Translations under genes and position numbers: made by a program | Origin: Candidatus Thorarchaeota archaeon | Lineage (GTDB): Archaea; Asgardarchaeota; Thorarchaeia; Thorarchaeales; Thorarchaeaceae | Reading direction: 5' to 3' | Length of the DNA stretch: 15,546 nt | Assembly (NCBI GenBank): GCA_016841005.1 | Contig: JAEORG010000221.1 | Span: 1-15,546 of the forward strand | In this document: positions 1 to 6,757 of the stretch, piece by piece | Layout: every line of letters begins with the position of its first letter | Numbering within the stretch: position 1 is the stretch's first letter | The notes under the pieces: generated by a model | The model's database searches: none | Told to the model about the DNA's origin: nothing | The model's input: only the letters and a program-made list of their open reading frames with translations

Positions 1-1130
1 AAAGGAGTAACTGAAGGCAATGCGGGTTGAGGAAAATACATTCGAGCAAGTGGGACGTTTGTTATCATCGTACAGTCCATGATGTTGGGTCCCAGGCCTA
101 CGGTTGTTTCATTGCTCCCAGGAGGAATCCCTTCAATGATTGATTCTAAATTGTTGAATGTTCGTTGCTGGCAATTCTCTGGATTCTCAGAACGTTCGCA
201 TAGAATTTTCACTATCCATTCAAGATATGCACCTGTCATGGTAGCATTGCTTTCCAGAGTCCATAATCCCTGTATCATATGATTGCCTGACCAGAGTCGC
301 ATATCGGGGTCGCGTTTAAGATCGTCTAGCACTAACATGACAGGGGTTGTACTACCTGCTATGATACCTATTTCCTTTGGTTTAGTCTGAGATGCAAGGA
401 GTGCACAATGTGTATCTGTTCCTCCTTGAACAACAGGTAAACCTTCAGGAAGAGAGGTTGCAAAGGAAGCTTTCTTTGTCACTTCTCCAATTACTTCCCC
501 TGCACTCTTGATTTCAGGTAGAACTCTAACACCAAAACCTACTAGATCAAGAATTTTCATGCTCCAGTCTTGCTTCTTAAGATCAAAAAATCCAGTTGAA
601 CATGCAGTTGCAGGTTCAGTCACTAATGAATCGGATAATCTGAATGTTAGCCAATCACTGATGGGTAGGACGTGGGATATTCTTTCGTGAATCTCAGGTT
701 CATCCTCCTCAAACCAAGCGATTCTAGATGGTGCAAACATCATTGGAGGCCAACATCCAGTGATTTCATAATATTCCTCTTCCAATTCGTCTTCGATGAT
801 GTATTGAGTCATTGACCCTCTAGCATCAATATTCGGACTTCCATGAAGTTCCTCCTTATCCTGATCTAATAGTACCATTCCATGTCGCTGACTAGTTGTT
901 GTAATAGCTTCAGGTTTGTAGCCTCTCTTTGATGCTGCTTCAACTGCCTCTTTAATCACAGTAGATGCTAGTTTCCAGAATGCAGCTGGATCGAATTCTT
1001 TTGCTACCTCCAATGATTCAGGAGTTTCATAAGTCCATGGCCTGCGACTGATTGATATCGCTGAACCACTTTGGTCTACTATCATACATCTGACGCCAGT
1101 AGTACCTGCATCTAAAGCTGCAACCGACAT
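1..1130 (-). CDS. FGGY-family carbohydrate kinase, C-terminus cut by window edge
   Basis: ATP-dependent sugar kinase of the FGGY family (xylulokinase, glycerol kinase, LsrK and relatives), expected to phosphorylate a sugar or polyol in the cytoplasm. The frame is open from ATG at 1130 to the left edge (376 full codons; family members are about 480-520). Visible motifs are the N-terminal phosphate-binding DAGTTG (residues 7-12), a sugar-site IDAR (101-104), an LsrK-like ISDW (157-160), and GGTDTH (236-241), where D239 fits the catalytic aspartate, followed by AGSTTP (258-263). The start is fixed by GAGGTGATC just upstream; the binding site shares bases with the stop codon of the dehydrogenase gene before it. 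It is the third gene of the minus-strand operon. Resemblance is closest to xylulokinase and LsrK-like members, but substrate cannot be assigned from sequence alone. Family call is firm, substrate open. Confidence 0.9.
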   Translation of the reverse strand, partial: MSVAALDAGTTGVRCMIVDQSGSAISISRRPWTYETPESLEVAKEFDPAAFWKLASTVIKEAVEAASKRGYKPEAITTTSQRHGMVLLDQDKEELHGSPNIDARGSMTQYIIEDELEEEYYEITGCWPPMMFAPSRIAWFEEDEPEIHERISHVLPISDWLTFRLSDSLVTEPATACSTGFFDLKKQDWSMKILDLVGFGVRVLPEIKSAGEVIGEVTKKASFATSLPEGLPVVQGGTDTHCALLASQTKPKEIGIIAGSTTPVMLVLDDLKRDPDMRLWSGNHMIQGLWTLESNATMTGAYLEWIVKILCERSENPENCQQRTFNNLESIIEGIPPGSNETTVGLGPNIMDCTMITNVPLARMYFPQPALPSVTP

Positions 1131-1144
1131 GGTGATCACCTCTA
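1131..1144 (-). promoter_or_regulatory. Ribosome binding site of the kinase, overlapping the upstream stop
   Basis: On the minus strand the sequence reads TAGAGGTGATCACC directly before the kinase ATG. GAGGTGATC is complementary to the archaeal 16S 3' end, and the TAG stop of the dehydrogenase supplies its first bases. This favours translational coupling of the two genes. Confidence 0.75.
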
Positions 1145-2140
1145 TGACAATACTTCAGGATTAAGTATGTTCTCTGGAATTCCTCCTTCAAGAAAAGTCT
1201 TGATTGCCTTCACTAATGATTCGGTCTGTCTTTCAATTGTCTGTTTGGTATTTCCACCAATATGAGGTGTTACAGTGACGTTGTCCAACCCAATGAACAT
1301 ATTATCACAATCAACAGGTTCCATTGAGAATACATCTAGCCCTGCGCCAGCTATTGTTCCTTCTTTCAACGCATCCAGTAATGCATATTCATCTGTTATT
1401 GATGCTCGAGCGGTATTGATGAAAATAGCTGTCTTCTTCATCATTGCAATTTGGTCTCTTCCCAACATCCCCCTTGTTTCATCGTTTGGCGGACAATGCA
1501 CCGTCACCACATCTGATTGCTTCAGCAATTCATCCAGTTCCACAGACTTTCCTGATACTTCTGTAAGTTTCTCCTCTGAGAGATATGGATCAAATACGAG
1601 AATCTCCATGTTGAAAGCCCTTAGTTTCTTTGCCACCTCGTACCCAATGTTTCCTAAACCAATTATTCCAGCCTTTTTTCCTGCAAGTTCAAAACCCATA
1701 GTATGTTTGTATAATTTAGCAAAGTCCTCAAAATCATCCACAAAGAAATCATCAGTTATGAAATTCTTTGCAGCAATAATTCTTCTTGCCTGTGTTAGGA
1801 TTAGTGCAATTGTTAACTCTGCAACAGCATTCGTATTACGACCAGGGACTGATACAACTGGAATGCCTTTTTCGGTGGCGGTCTGAATATCAATATTATT
1901 GGGTCCCCCTCTTACACAACCAATGAATTTGAGGTTGGTATTCTCTAGAACTTGTTCTTTAATCTCATCCCCCTCTACAATTACAATTTCTGCATTACTC
2001 TCGATAATTAATTGCGCAAGAGCACTACCTAGGTATAGCTTCCCTGTTTCTAACCAACTGCGATTTACAATTTCAAGTCCAAGTGATTCAAGTTGTTTTA
2101 TACCGGATTCTGCAAAAGGTGCTGTCAGAAGAACCCGCAC
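1142..2140 (-). CDS. D-isomer-specific 2-hydroxyacid dehydrogenase (SerA/glyoxylate reductase-like)
   Basis: NAD(P)-dependent oxidoreductase that interconverts a D-2-hydroxyacid and its 2-oxoacid. The 332-residue length matches the short, ACT-domain-free forms of the family. The Rossmann motif GLGNIG is at 161-166, with D184 in VFDPY placed to bind the NAD ribose, which argues for NAD over NADP. The catalytic set is complete: R245 in NTARA, E274 in GLDVFSMEP and H293 in TPHIGG. The start is GTG at 2140, supported by AGGAGGATGA immediately upstream. It is the middle gene of the minus-strand operon, between the SCP2-like protein and the FGGY kinase. Because its neighbours handle sugars, a role in sugar-acid oxidation or glycolate/glycerate metabolism is at least as likely as serine synthesis. 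Family is certain; substrate is not. Confidence 0.93.
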   Translation of the reverse strand: MRVLLTAPFAESGIKQLESLGLEIVNRSWLETGKLYLGSALAQLIIESNAEIVIVEGDEIKEQVLENTNLKFIGCVRGGPNNIDIQTATEKGIPVVSVPGRNTNAVAELTIALILTQARRIIAAKNFITDDFFVDDFEDFAKLYKHTMGFELAGKKAGIIGLGNIGYEVAKKLRAFNMEILVFDPYLSEEKLTEVSGKSVELDELLKQSDVVTVHCPPNDETRGMLGRDQIAMMKKTAIFINTARASITDEYALLDALKEGTIAGAGLDVFSMEPVDCDNMFIGLDNVTVTPHIGGNTKQTIERQTESLVKAIKTFLEGGIPENILNPEVLS

Positions 2141-2154
2141 AACTCATCCTCCTA
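2141..2154 (-). promoter_or_regulatory. Ribosome binding site of the dehydrogenase, overlapping the upstream stop
   Basis: Minus-strand TAGGAGGATGAGTT lies between the SCP2-like gene and the dehydrogenase GTG. The TAG stop codon merges into AGGAGG. The gap between the genes is 11 bases, the same as at the next junction. Confidence 0.75.
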
Positions 2155-2487
2155 GAGCATCAGTTTCTGTAGTTTTAAAAGATCTGGAACTTCTCCTTCA
2201 GTTTTCAATTTTCCACTGGAATATGCTGCCATTGGACTTTCAGTCTTATCAAGAATTCCAAAGAAGACGGAAGAATCCATTGTGACTCCTAATTCTGCAT
2301 CAGGTACAATTCCAACACCGATGGCATCTACTGTTGCATCCCCTATCTGCATAAAGACCTCTAGGTCGAGATCTGGAAATCTAAATTGCAACGTCTTATT
2401 GTAATCTTTGAAGCGTCGTTGTATCTTCGGGTCATCAAATTTTGATTTTAGTTTCCTAAGTTCTTCCAATATCCTCTCTTTTGTCAT
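2152..2487 (-). CDS. SCP2 sterol-binding-like small protein
   Basis: A 111-residue protein with the pattern of a single SCP2 (sterol carrier protein 2) domain, which binds lipids or other hydrophobic ligands in a small alpha/beta pocket. Visible traits are an amphipathic N-terminal helix rich in K, E and L (residues 2-17), alternating hydrophobic strands including RFPDLDLEVFMQIGD, and the typical end where a glycine-rich turn (GKLKTEGEV) precedes a short L-rich helix. ATG at 2487 is chosen because GGGTG lies five bases before it; a TTG four codons upstream would also be in frame. It is the first gene of the operon with a dehydrogenase and a sugar kinase, an unexpected partner for a lipid-binding fold. 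The domain may serve as a generic ligand-binding or partner protein. Fold call is fairly confident; ligand unknown. Confidence 0.75.
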   Translation of the reverse strand: MTKERILEELRKLKSKFDDPKIQRRFKDYNKTLQFRFPDLDLEVFMQIGDATVDAIGVGIVPDAELGVTMDSSVFFGILDKTESPMAAYSSGKLKTEGEVPDLLKLQKLML

Positions 2488-2521
2488 TAATGCACCCAAT
2501 GAGTAATCATGTCAATCCGAG

Positions 2522-2530
2522 TTATATTTT
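2522..2530 (-). promoter_or_regulatory. TATA box for the SCP2-dehydrogenase-kinase operon
   Basis: Minus-strand AAAATATAA lies about 39 bases before the chosen ATG. Transcription about 25 bases downstream would start near 2500 and give a leader of about a dozen bases holding the GGGTG site. Confidence 0.5.
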
Positions 2531-2564
2531 CTCTTACAAATTGAATGTAGACAACAAAACCAAA

Positions 2565-2573
2565 ATGATATAG
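2565..2573 (+). promoter_or_regulatory. TATA-like box for the isomerase gene
   Basis: ATGATATAG is centred 29 bases before the isomerase ATG, which would give an almost leaderless transcript. No convincing Shine-Dalgarno sequence precedes that ATG, in agreement. It shares the 110-base divergent intergenic region with the operon promoter on the other strand. Confidence 0.4.
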
Positions 2574-2597
2574 CAGATTCAAACAATCTCGATAGAT

Positions 2598-3806
2598 ATG
2601 CCTATTACAGTCGTACCATTCTTCTCAGTGCTTGCTTCTCAAAATCTGATTGAAACCTATGTCAATCATTTGAAAAAATCAGGTGCAACCATCCAGTCTC
2701 CAGATGAGGCTAAGCAGGCGAAGAAGGATTCTGGACCATTCATGTTTTTCATAGGTTCTGGAGGTACTGAGAAACTGGTGGCTGACTACATTCATGAAAT
2801 GGATTTTAGTTCACCAATAATTCTTCTGAGTCATTCAGCAAACAATTCACTTGCAGCAAGTATGGAATTACGAGCATATTTTGAGAAAAAGGGGTTTAAT
2901 GCAACCAATGTATATCATTCTCTACAGGAGCTTGTTGAGAAATTAGCCAAGTGGGTTGAATTTGACAAACTCCTAGAAAAAATAAGTATGAGCACTCTTG
3001 GTCTATTTGGTTCTACTTCATTCTGGCTAATTGCATCAGATGTAGATCCTGGTCTTGTTAGAGATAAATGGGGTCTAAAGATTAGAAATTATGATTTAGC
3101 TCTTTTGAAAGGTTCTCCAAGTACAGATACCCTCATACCTGAGGATTTCAAGAACGGATCTAGTAATATCTGTGTCAAAGAGGAAGAGGTTAGAAAAGCC
3201 ATGTCACTTGCTGCACGACTGAATGAAGTCGTCACATCAGAAGATCTAGATGCAGTAACAATGCAATGTTTTGATTATTTAATGGATACATCAGTAAGTG
3301 GGTGTATTGCTCTTTCTCATGTGAACAACACACCAAACCGAGTTGCTGGGTGTGAGGGAGATATCCCGACTACATTTTCGATGCTGCTGGGAAAACTCTT
3401 GACTGGGAGTCCTTCATTCATGGCAAATGTTATGGAGATTGATGTTGCCAAGAATACTGCTGTATTTGCGCATTGCACAGTCCCCACTTCGCTTGTTACA
3501 GACTATGAGCTGACAACCCATTTTGAAACTGACATGAGTGTTGGCATTCGCGGGGTTTTCAAAAATCAAAGTGTGACCATATTCAAAGTCTTCGGAGAGG
3601 CACTCCAAGATTATTGGGTTTCTTCTGGGATGATAATAGAAAATCTTCGAAATGAAGATGGATGTCGTACGCAAATTCGAGTGGAACTTACTGAGGATGT
3701 ATCATACTTCTTGGAACAATCTCTAGGTAATCACCATATTATAATTCCTGGGGATCACGTGGAAACCATTGAAGATTTCTTCTCATTTGTGAATCTTAGA
3801 GAGTGA
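2598..3806 (+). CDS. L-fucose/L-arabinose isomerase-fold protein
   Basis: A 402-residue protein resembling the fucose-isomerase-like proteins, cytoplasmic metal-dependent aldose-ketose isomerases or relatives of unknown substrate. The N-terminal half has Rossmann-like segments, for example MFFIGSGGTEK (49-59), then LGLFGSTSFWLIASDVD (134-150), typical of the middle of the family. The C-terminal half carries CEGDIPTT (252-259), FMANVMEID (274-282), AHC (291-293) and GNHHIIIPGDH (377-387). E253 fits the first metal-binding glutamate and H379 or H380 the histidine; the expected aspartate about 24 residues after E253 appears to be N277. The ATG has no clear ribosome binding site, consistent with a near-leaderless transcript. 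It is divergent from the kinase operon, suggesting one sugar pathway. Fold call is good; catalytic activity is uncertain because of the asparagine. Confidence 0.75.
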   Translation: MPITVVPFFSVLASQNLIETYVNHLKKSGATIQSPDEAKQAKKDSGPFMFFIGSGGTEKLVADYIHEMDFSSPIILLSHSANNSLAASMELRAYFEKKGFNATNVYHSLQELVEKLAKWVEFDKLLEKISMSTLGLFGSTSFWLIASDVDPGLVRDKWGLKIRNYDLALLKGSPSTDTLIPEDFKNGSSNICVKEEEVRKAMSLAARLNEVVTSEDLDAVTMQCFDYLMDTSVSGCIALSHVNNTPNRVAGCEGDIPTTFSMLLGKLLTGSPSFMANVMEIDVAKNTAVFAHCTVPTSLVTDYELTTHFETDMSVGIRGVFKNQSVTIFKVFGEALQDYWVSSGMIIENLRNEDGCRTQIRVELTEDVSYFLEQSLGNHHIIIPGDHVETIEDFFSFVNLRE

Positions 3807-4248
3807 TTGAAGCTCCTTCAGGAAATTCACTAGGAATGATAGGAAGAACACCTAGGTCAATCATGACATCAAATAGTCTGTCTATTACTGATTTGTAGTC
3901 ATATTTCGTCACCCCGCCCTCGAATGCTGCATTCAATAAAATCTCTGTTTGGTGGAAATTCAAGTCCGTGAATGATTCACCAATGACTCCAGATTCTTTG
4001 AGGGCAAGAAATATGGCATGATCATCAGTCAAATCTGGTAGGTCAGGCAATCCATGTTTCCTTCTTAGTTCTTCAGAAAGATAGAAGCGAAGCATCCCAG
4101 AACTAAATGCATCATAGTATGATGCAATTGCATCTTCTAGCTCTCCTCTTTCCAAACGAACATCTCCTCCTCGTATGTGAAGCTTTGCTCTGAGGAGTAC
4201 CTCCTCTTCTGGATTCATTCCATCGTCAATCAATCCGAAATGAGGCAT
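3796..4248 (-). CDS. Unidentified helical protein, HEPN/TPR-like N-terminal half
   Basis: A 150-residue soluble protein not recognised by family. Residues from about 17 to 55 form a likely helical pair with a small-residue and tyrosine pattern (GELEDAIASYYDAF) seen in HEPN and TPR-like bundles; the R-x4-6-H motif of HEPN ribonucleases is not evident. The remainder has a conserved-looking central helix (IFLALKESGVIGE) and an acidic C-terminus. The start is ambiguous: ATG at 4248 is used, with an in-frame ATG at 4257 upstream and another at 4215 downstream, none with a clear ribosome binding site. An AT-rich TATTATACATA stretch lies right in front. The gene converges on the isomerase, and the two coding ends overlap by 11 bases. 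It is probably real; function unknown. Confidence 0.6.
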   Translation of the reverse strand: MPHFGLIDDGMNPEEEVLLRAKLHIRGGDVRLERGELEDAIASYYDAFSSGMLRFYLSEELRRKHGLPDLPDLTDDHAIFLALKESGVIGESFTDLNFHQTEILLNAAFEGGVTKYDYKSVIDRLFDVMIDLGVLPIIPSEFPEGASITL

Positions 4249-4567
4249 AGTTATCATATGTATAATAACAATAGTTAACAAAAGGATTGTGTTCTGCGGT
4301 TATGAAACCTGACCTAAAGGCACTGCACCAGTTTTCTAGTTATTTAATATGAGGAGGCATTATATCAATTAATTATTTACTTAAGAAGTCTTATTGAATA
4401 TAGAATCGTGAAAGAAGCAAAATGAGATTAGTACATCAAGAAAGGGTTGATATTAGATACAATTCAATTAATCAAAAGTAAATTCTGGCTTATTCGTGTT
4501 AACTAACAATGGCAAGTCGGGAATGGTGTTATCATCTTGTGGTCAGCAAAAGGAGGTTAATTAGAGA
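4249..4567. other. Gap with no supported gene
   Basis: About 320 bases of strongly AT-rich sequence between two divergent genes. Only very short frames occur, such as a 19-codon frame from 4421, and none has coding support. AGTTATTTAATATG near 4338-4351 resembles a TATA box but is over 200 bases before the next gene. The last 20 bases hold the ribosome binding site of the 4568 gene. Confidence 0.5.
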
Positions 4568-4936
4568 GTGGCAAAAACAGAAGATGCTAGTATTAACGAA
4601 TACATGATGCAAGGGACAGTTACTATATCCGAGATTGTACAGGAACTTGGAGAGCTTGGAGTTCTTCCATTTGGTCTTCGGACAGGACTTGACCAAAAAA
4701 GTATATCGCAAGATTCTCTCTGGCAACCCTGTGTTGGAGTTCATGCTCAGTCGAATGAAGAGTGTCATCATCTCTTCACGATAGCTGCTATGGCAGGTTG
4801 GTGTGCTGAGTATGATATCAAAGGTCGTGGTGTTATTTTCAGTCGCATAGCTTCAGATGCAGATGACACAATTGGTGCGTGGGCGATTTTACTTAATGCA
4901 GCCCGTCTTGTCATGGGCGCAATAGCGTCTGTCTAA
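4568..4936 (+). CDS. Unidentified 122-residue protein with clustered Cys and His
   Basis: Not recognised. A GTG start at 4568 is strongly supported by AGGAGGT at 4551-4557, ten bases upstream. The protein has an amphipathic helix (SEIVQELGELG, 21-31), then a Cys/His-containing stretch with C55, H59, C66, H67, H68 and C79 that could bind a metal, and a C-terminal hydrophobic segment (GAWAILLNAARLVMGAIASV, 103-122) that may be a membrane-lying or buried helix. It has no signal peptide. It precedes the EF-Tu-like small protein by 67 bases on the same strand and may be co-transcribed with it. Coding status is supported by the ribosome binding site and by an uninterrupted, balanced amino-acid composition. 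Confidence 0.7.
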   Translation: MAKTEDASINEYMMQGTVTISEIVQELGELGVLPFGLRTGLDQKSISQDSLWQPCVGVHAQSNEECHHLFTIAAMAGWCAEYDIKGRGVIFSRIASDADDTIGAWAILLNAARLVMGAIASV

Positions 4937-5003
4937 CTTATTCATGGATTAAATCAGAGCCCTTTTCAGGAAGAATGCATCTAGTACAGATGGGTGTTCG
5001 CAA

Positions 5004-5255
5004 ATGGGCGACAAGAAGAAAATTGGAGTTGTAACGCGATACTTTGGAAAAATTAGCGTAGCTGCGATAATGTTAGAGGAAACTCTGAAAGTTGGAGACA
5101 CTATTAGCATTGAAGGTGCAACAACGAACTTCCAGCAGACTATCTCTTCAATGCAAGTTGATAGAAAGGATATTGAGGAAGCTGGTCCTGGTCAAGAAAT
5201 TGCGATTAAGGTGGATGACCGTGTCCGGGATAATGACAAGGTCTTCCTAGTCTAA
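5004..5255 (+). CDS. Free-standing EF-Tu domain 2-like beta-barrel protein
   Basis: An 83-residue protein that consists of only one translation-factor domain 2 barrel. The pattern is that of EF-Tu/EF-1A domain 2: IGVVTRYFGKISVAAIML, then LKVGDTISIEG (28-38), the TTNFQQTISSMQVD strand pair (40-53), and AGPGQEIAIKV ending near residue 70. There is no GTPase domain. Small proteins like this, and the related C-terminal domain of U32 peptidases, are widespread in archaea and bacteria, but their role is not established; RNA or tRNA binding is an inference from the domain. ATG at 5004 follows GGGTG with seven bases between. The gene sits between an unidentified protein and a TPR protein on the same strand. 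Confidence 0.85.
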   Translation: MGDKKKIGVVTRYFGKISVAAIMLEETLKVGDTISIEGATTNFQQTISSMQVDRKDIEEAGPGQEIAIKVDDRVRDNDKVFLV

Positions 5256-5306
5256 CTCCTCATTATTGGCGCGTATTCCTTTCGAAAAAAAGGATGACCA
5301 TATTGG

Positions 5307-5313
5307 TATATAA
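5307..5313 (+). promoter_or_regulatory. TATA box before the TPR gene
   Basis: TATATAA lies 66 bases before the TTG start, preceded by a purine-rich stretch (GAAAAAAAGG near 5284-5293). A start of transcription near 5335 would give a leader of about 44 bases with GGGAGG near its end. Confidence 0.5.
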
Positions 5314-5378
5314 CGGAAATCAGTCAGAGTCTATTTTGCAGAGCACGGGACTGCATCGTCCGTCGGGAGGACAGCTGC

Positions 5379-5891
5379 TTGCAGAGAAACGATATCGAGA
5401 CAGAAACATCGAAGAAGATTCCATCACGTAGCATTGTAGATAATGCAATGGAACAGAATCTTCGGACTAGATTATCCACATTTCCTAATGATGCACATAC
5501 TTGGTTTATTCTTGGTTGCCTACTTAGAAAGAAAGGAAAATTGGAAGATGCAGAACGTTCTCTTCGGCGAGCGGTTACACTCAATCCTGAACCAATTATG
5601 TTCTGGGCTGAGCTCGCATTAGTAATGAATATGCTTGGGCATGGTGTAGTAGATCCTGAAGTGCTCAAAGGATTAGGCGCAGAACATCCCGAGAGTTCTC
5701 CCTCTGATGAACTACGACACCAATTGGATGAAACTCGAAGCGGTGATATTCTTAGAAAATCAGAGGCAATTCCTAGAATTAATTCGCATCTCACCTCGCC
5801 ATGTGTATCATGTCCTGAATACACCTACTATGGATGTAGGCGACAAGACCCGTGTGAAGATCTTCTTCGATGGCGAACACAATCTAAGTAG
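5379..5891 (+). CDS. TPR protein with C-terminal four-cysteine motif
   Basis: A 170-residue soluble protein. Residues about 36-88 form roughly one and a half TPR units (DAHTWFILGCLLRKKGKLED, with the next helix at AERSLRRAVTLNP), a protein-protein interaction scaffold. After a linker of about 50 residues the tail carries C142, C145, C153 and C159 in CVSCPEYTYYGCRRQDPC, spaced C-x2-C-x7-C-x5-C, which is suitable for one zinc ion or an iron-sulfur cluster. TTG at 5379 is chosen because GGGAGG ends eight bases before it; the first in-frame ATG (5448) would cost 23 residues that show little conservation pattern. A T-run follows the stop. The pairing of a short TPR with a metal tail suggests an adaptor, but no partner is known. 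Confidence 0.75.
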   Translation: MQRNDIETETSKKIPSRSIVDNAMEQNLRTRLSTFPNDAHTWFILGCLLRKKGKLEDAERSLRRAVTLNPEPIMFWAELALVMNMLGHGVVDPEVLKGLGAEHPESSPSDELRHQLDETRSGDILRKSEAIPRINSHLTSPCVSCPEYTYYGCRRQDPCEDLLRWRTQSK

Positions 5892-5895
5892 CTAG

Positions 5896-5901
5896 TTTTT
5901 T
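5896..5901 (+). terminator. T-tract terminator candidate after the TPR gene
   Basis: A run of six T, five bases after the TPR stop codon, fits U-rich archaeal termination. No stable hairpin precedes it, so support is modest. Confidence 0.35.
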
Positions 5902-5972
5902 GATTGCTAAACCGACCGGAAGATTTGACATTTGGTTTGCACGACATAGGGAATCTCAGGGTGATTTAAAGA

Positions 5973-6746
5973 ATGGAAGAGATGCTGCAAGAATGGAAGA
6001 AGGAACTTATTGAAGCTGGACTCTTAGAAGCTGACGAAGATATCAGTCAGATGGAGCTGATGCAACGCTGGCAAGAGTATCAGAGTAAGAAAATGAAGGA
6101 GCATCTTTCAGGCTTCGCTAGAGAATTCGGCGTTAAAGAAGACAAGGGTGCAAAGATACCAGAAACAGCACGTGCGAGTGATGACCTTGCTGATTTGAGA
6201 GCAATGGTCAAGAAAAATCCAGAGCTTACAGACCAGTTTTCAGATTTAATGAAATCCGAGTCACAAAGGAGGGAAAAAAAGGGCAATATTCGTGAAGGTA
6301 TTAAACTTGCATTGAATGCCTTGATTACAAATGCGAAGGGTGCTAGTTATTGTATGATAGTTGTGGACAGTGCTTGGATTAACTTCCGTCATAAGAAAAG
6401 CAAGGACAACCTCCATCTTCAGGTTGCAGGAAATCAATACATTTCCCCTTTGGAATTGAGTGATGAAGATATCAATAAACTTGAAGCGATGGACATTACT
6501 CCTGAGGAAGCTTCGAATGATATTTGGGCTACAGATTTTGATGACACCCCAAGAGACCTTGACAAGATAGTCGATACAGCTTTACAAATTTTCAGGGAAA
6601 TTTACCAAATCAAAGATGGACGAAATGCCTACATAGAACTTGATCTTGGAAAAGGAGATGAGGAGTCAATTCGAAATAATATCTCACAATATTTCGAAAG
6701 ACATGATGGAAAGCAATTCAAATGGGAATGGGCTAATTCTGTGTAG
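5973..6746 (+). CDS. YbjN/TY-Chap-like protein with charged helical N-terminus
   Basis: A 257-residue soluble protein. The first 95 residues are highly charged and mostly helical (MQRWQEYQSKKMKEHLSGF and similar), possibly a coiled coil. Residues about 105-240 resemble the TY-Chap/YbjN fold, an alpha/beta module of secretion-chaperone type: a strand with W-x-N-F-R-x-K, VAGNQYISPLELS (with the N-x-Y/L-P-L-x-L-S pattern), an EDINKLEAMDITPEE helix, then a conserved-type N-x-x-x-DFDDTPRDLDKIVDTALQIFREIY. In that fold the domain binds short helices or peptides. ATG at 5973 follows GGTGAT with seven bases between, a strong archaeal site. The domain call rests on pattern memory and should be treated as probable only; coding is certain. 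Confidence 0.75.
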   Translation: MEEMLQEWKKELIEAGLLEADEDISQMELMQRWQEYQSKKMKEHLSGFAREFGVKEDKGAKIPETARASDDLADLRAMVKKNPELTDQFSDLMKSESQRREKKGNIREGIKLALNALITNAKGASYCMIVVDSAWINFRHKKSKDNLHLQVAGNQYISPLELSDEDINKLEAMDITPEEASNDIWATDFDDTPRDLDKIVDTALQIFREIYQIKDGRNAYIELDLGKGDEESIRNNISQYFERHDGKQFKWEWANSV

Positions 6747-6757
6747 ACCCAAGGGGA

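Noticed and set aside
1275..2285. Long open frames on the plus strand opposite the dehydrogenase and SCP2-like genes
   Set aside because: They are antisense to well-supported genes with complete catalytic motifs; serine- and phenylalanine-rich composition is typical of antisense shadow.
4421..4480. 19-codon frame MRLVHQERVDIRYNSINQK as a possible small gene
   Set aside because: No ribosome binding site or promoter and low-information sequence; not distinguishable from chance in AT-rich DNA.
4532..4771. 79-codon minus-strand frame opposite the 4568 gene
   Set aside because: The plus-strand gene has a strong ribosome binding site at proper distance; the antisense frame has none.
5324..5824. 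166-codon minus-strand frame opposite the TPR gene
   Set aside because: Serine/arginine-rich shadow; the plus-strand frame shows a TPR pattern and a fitting start.
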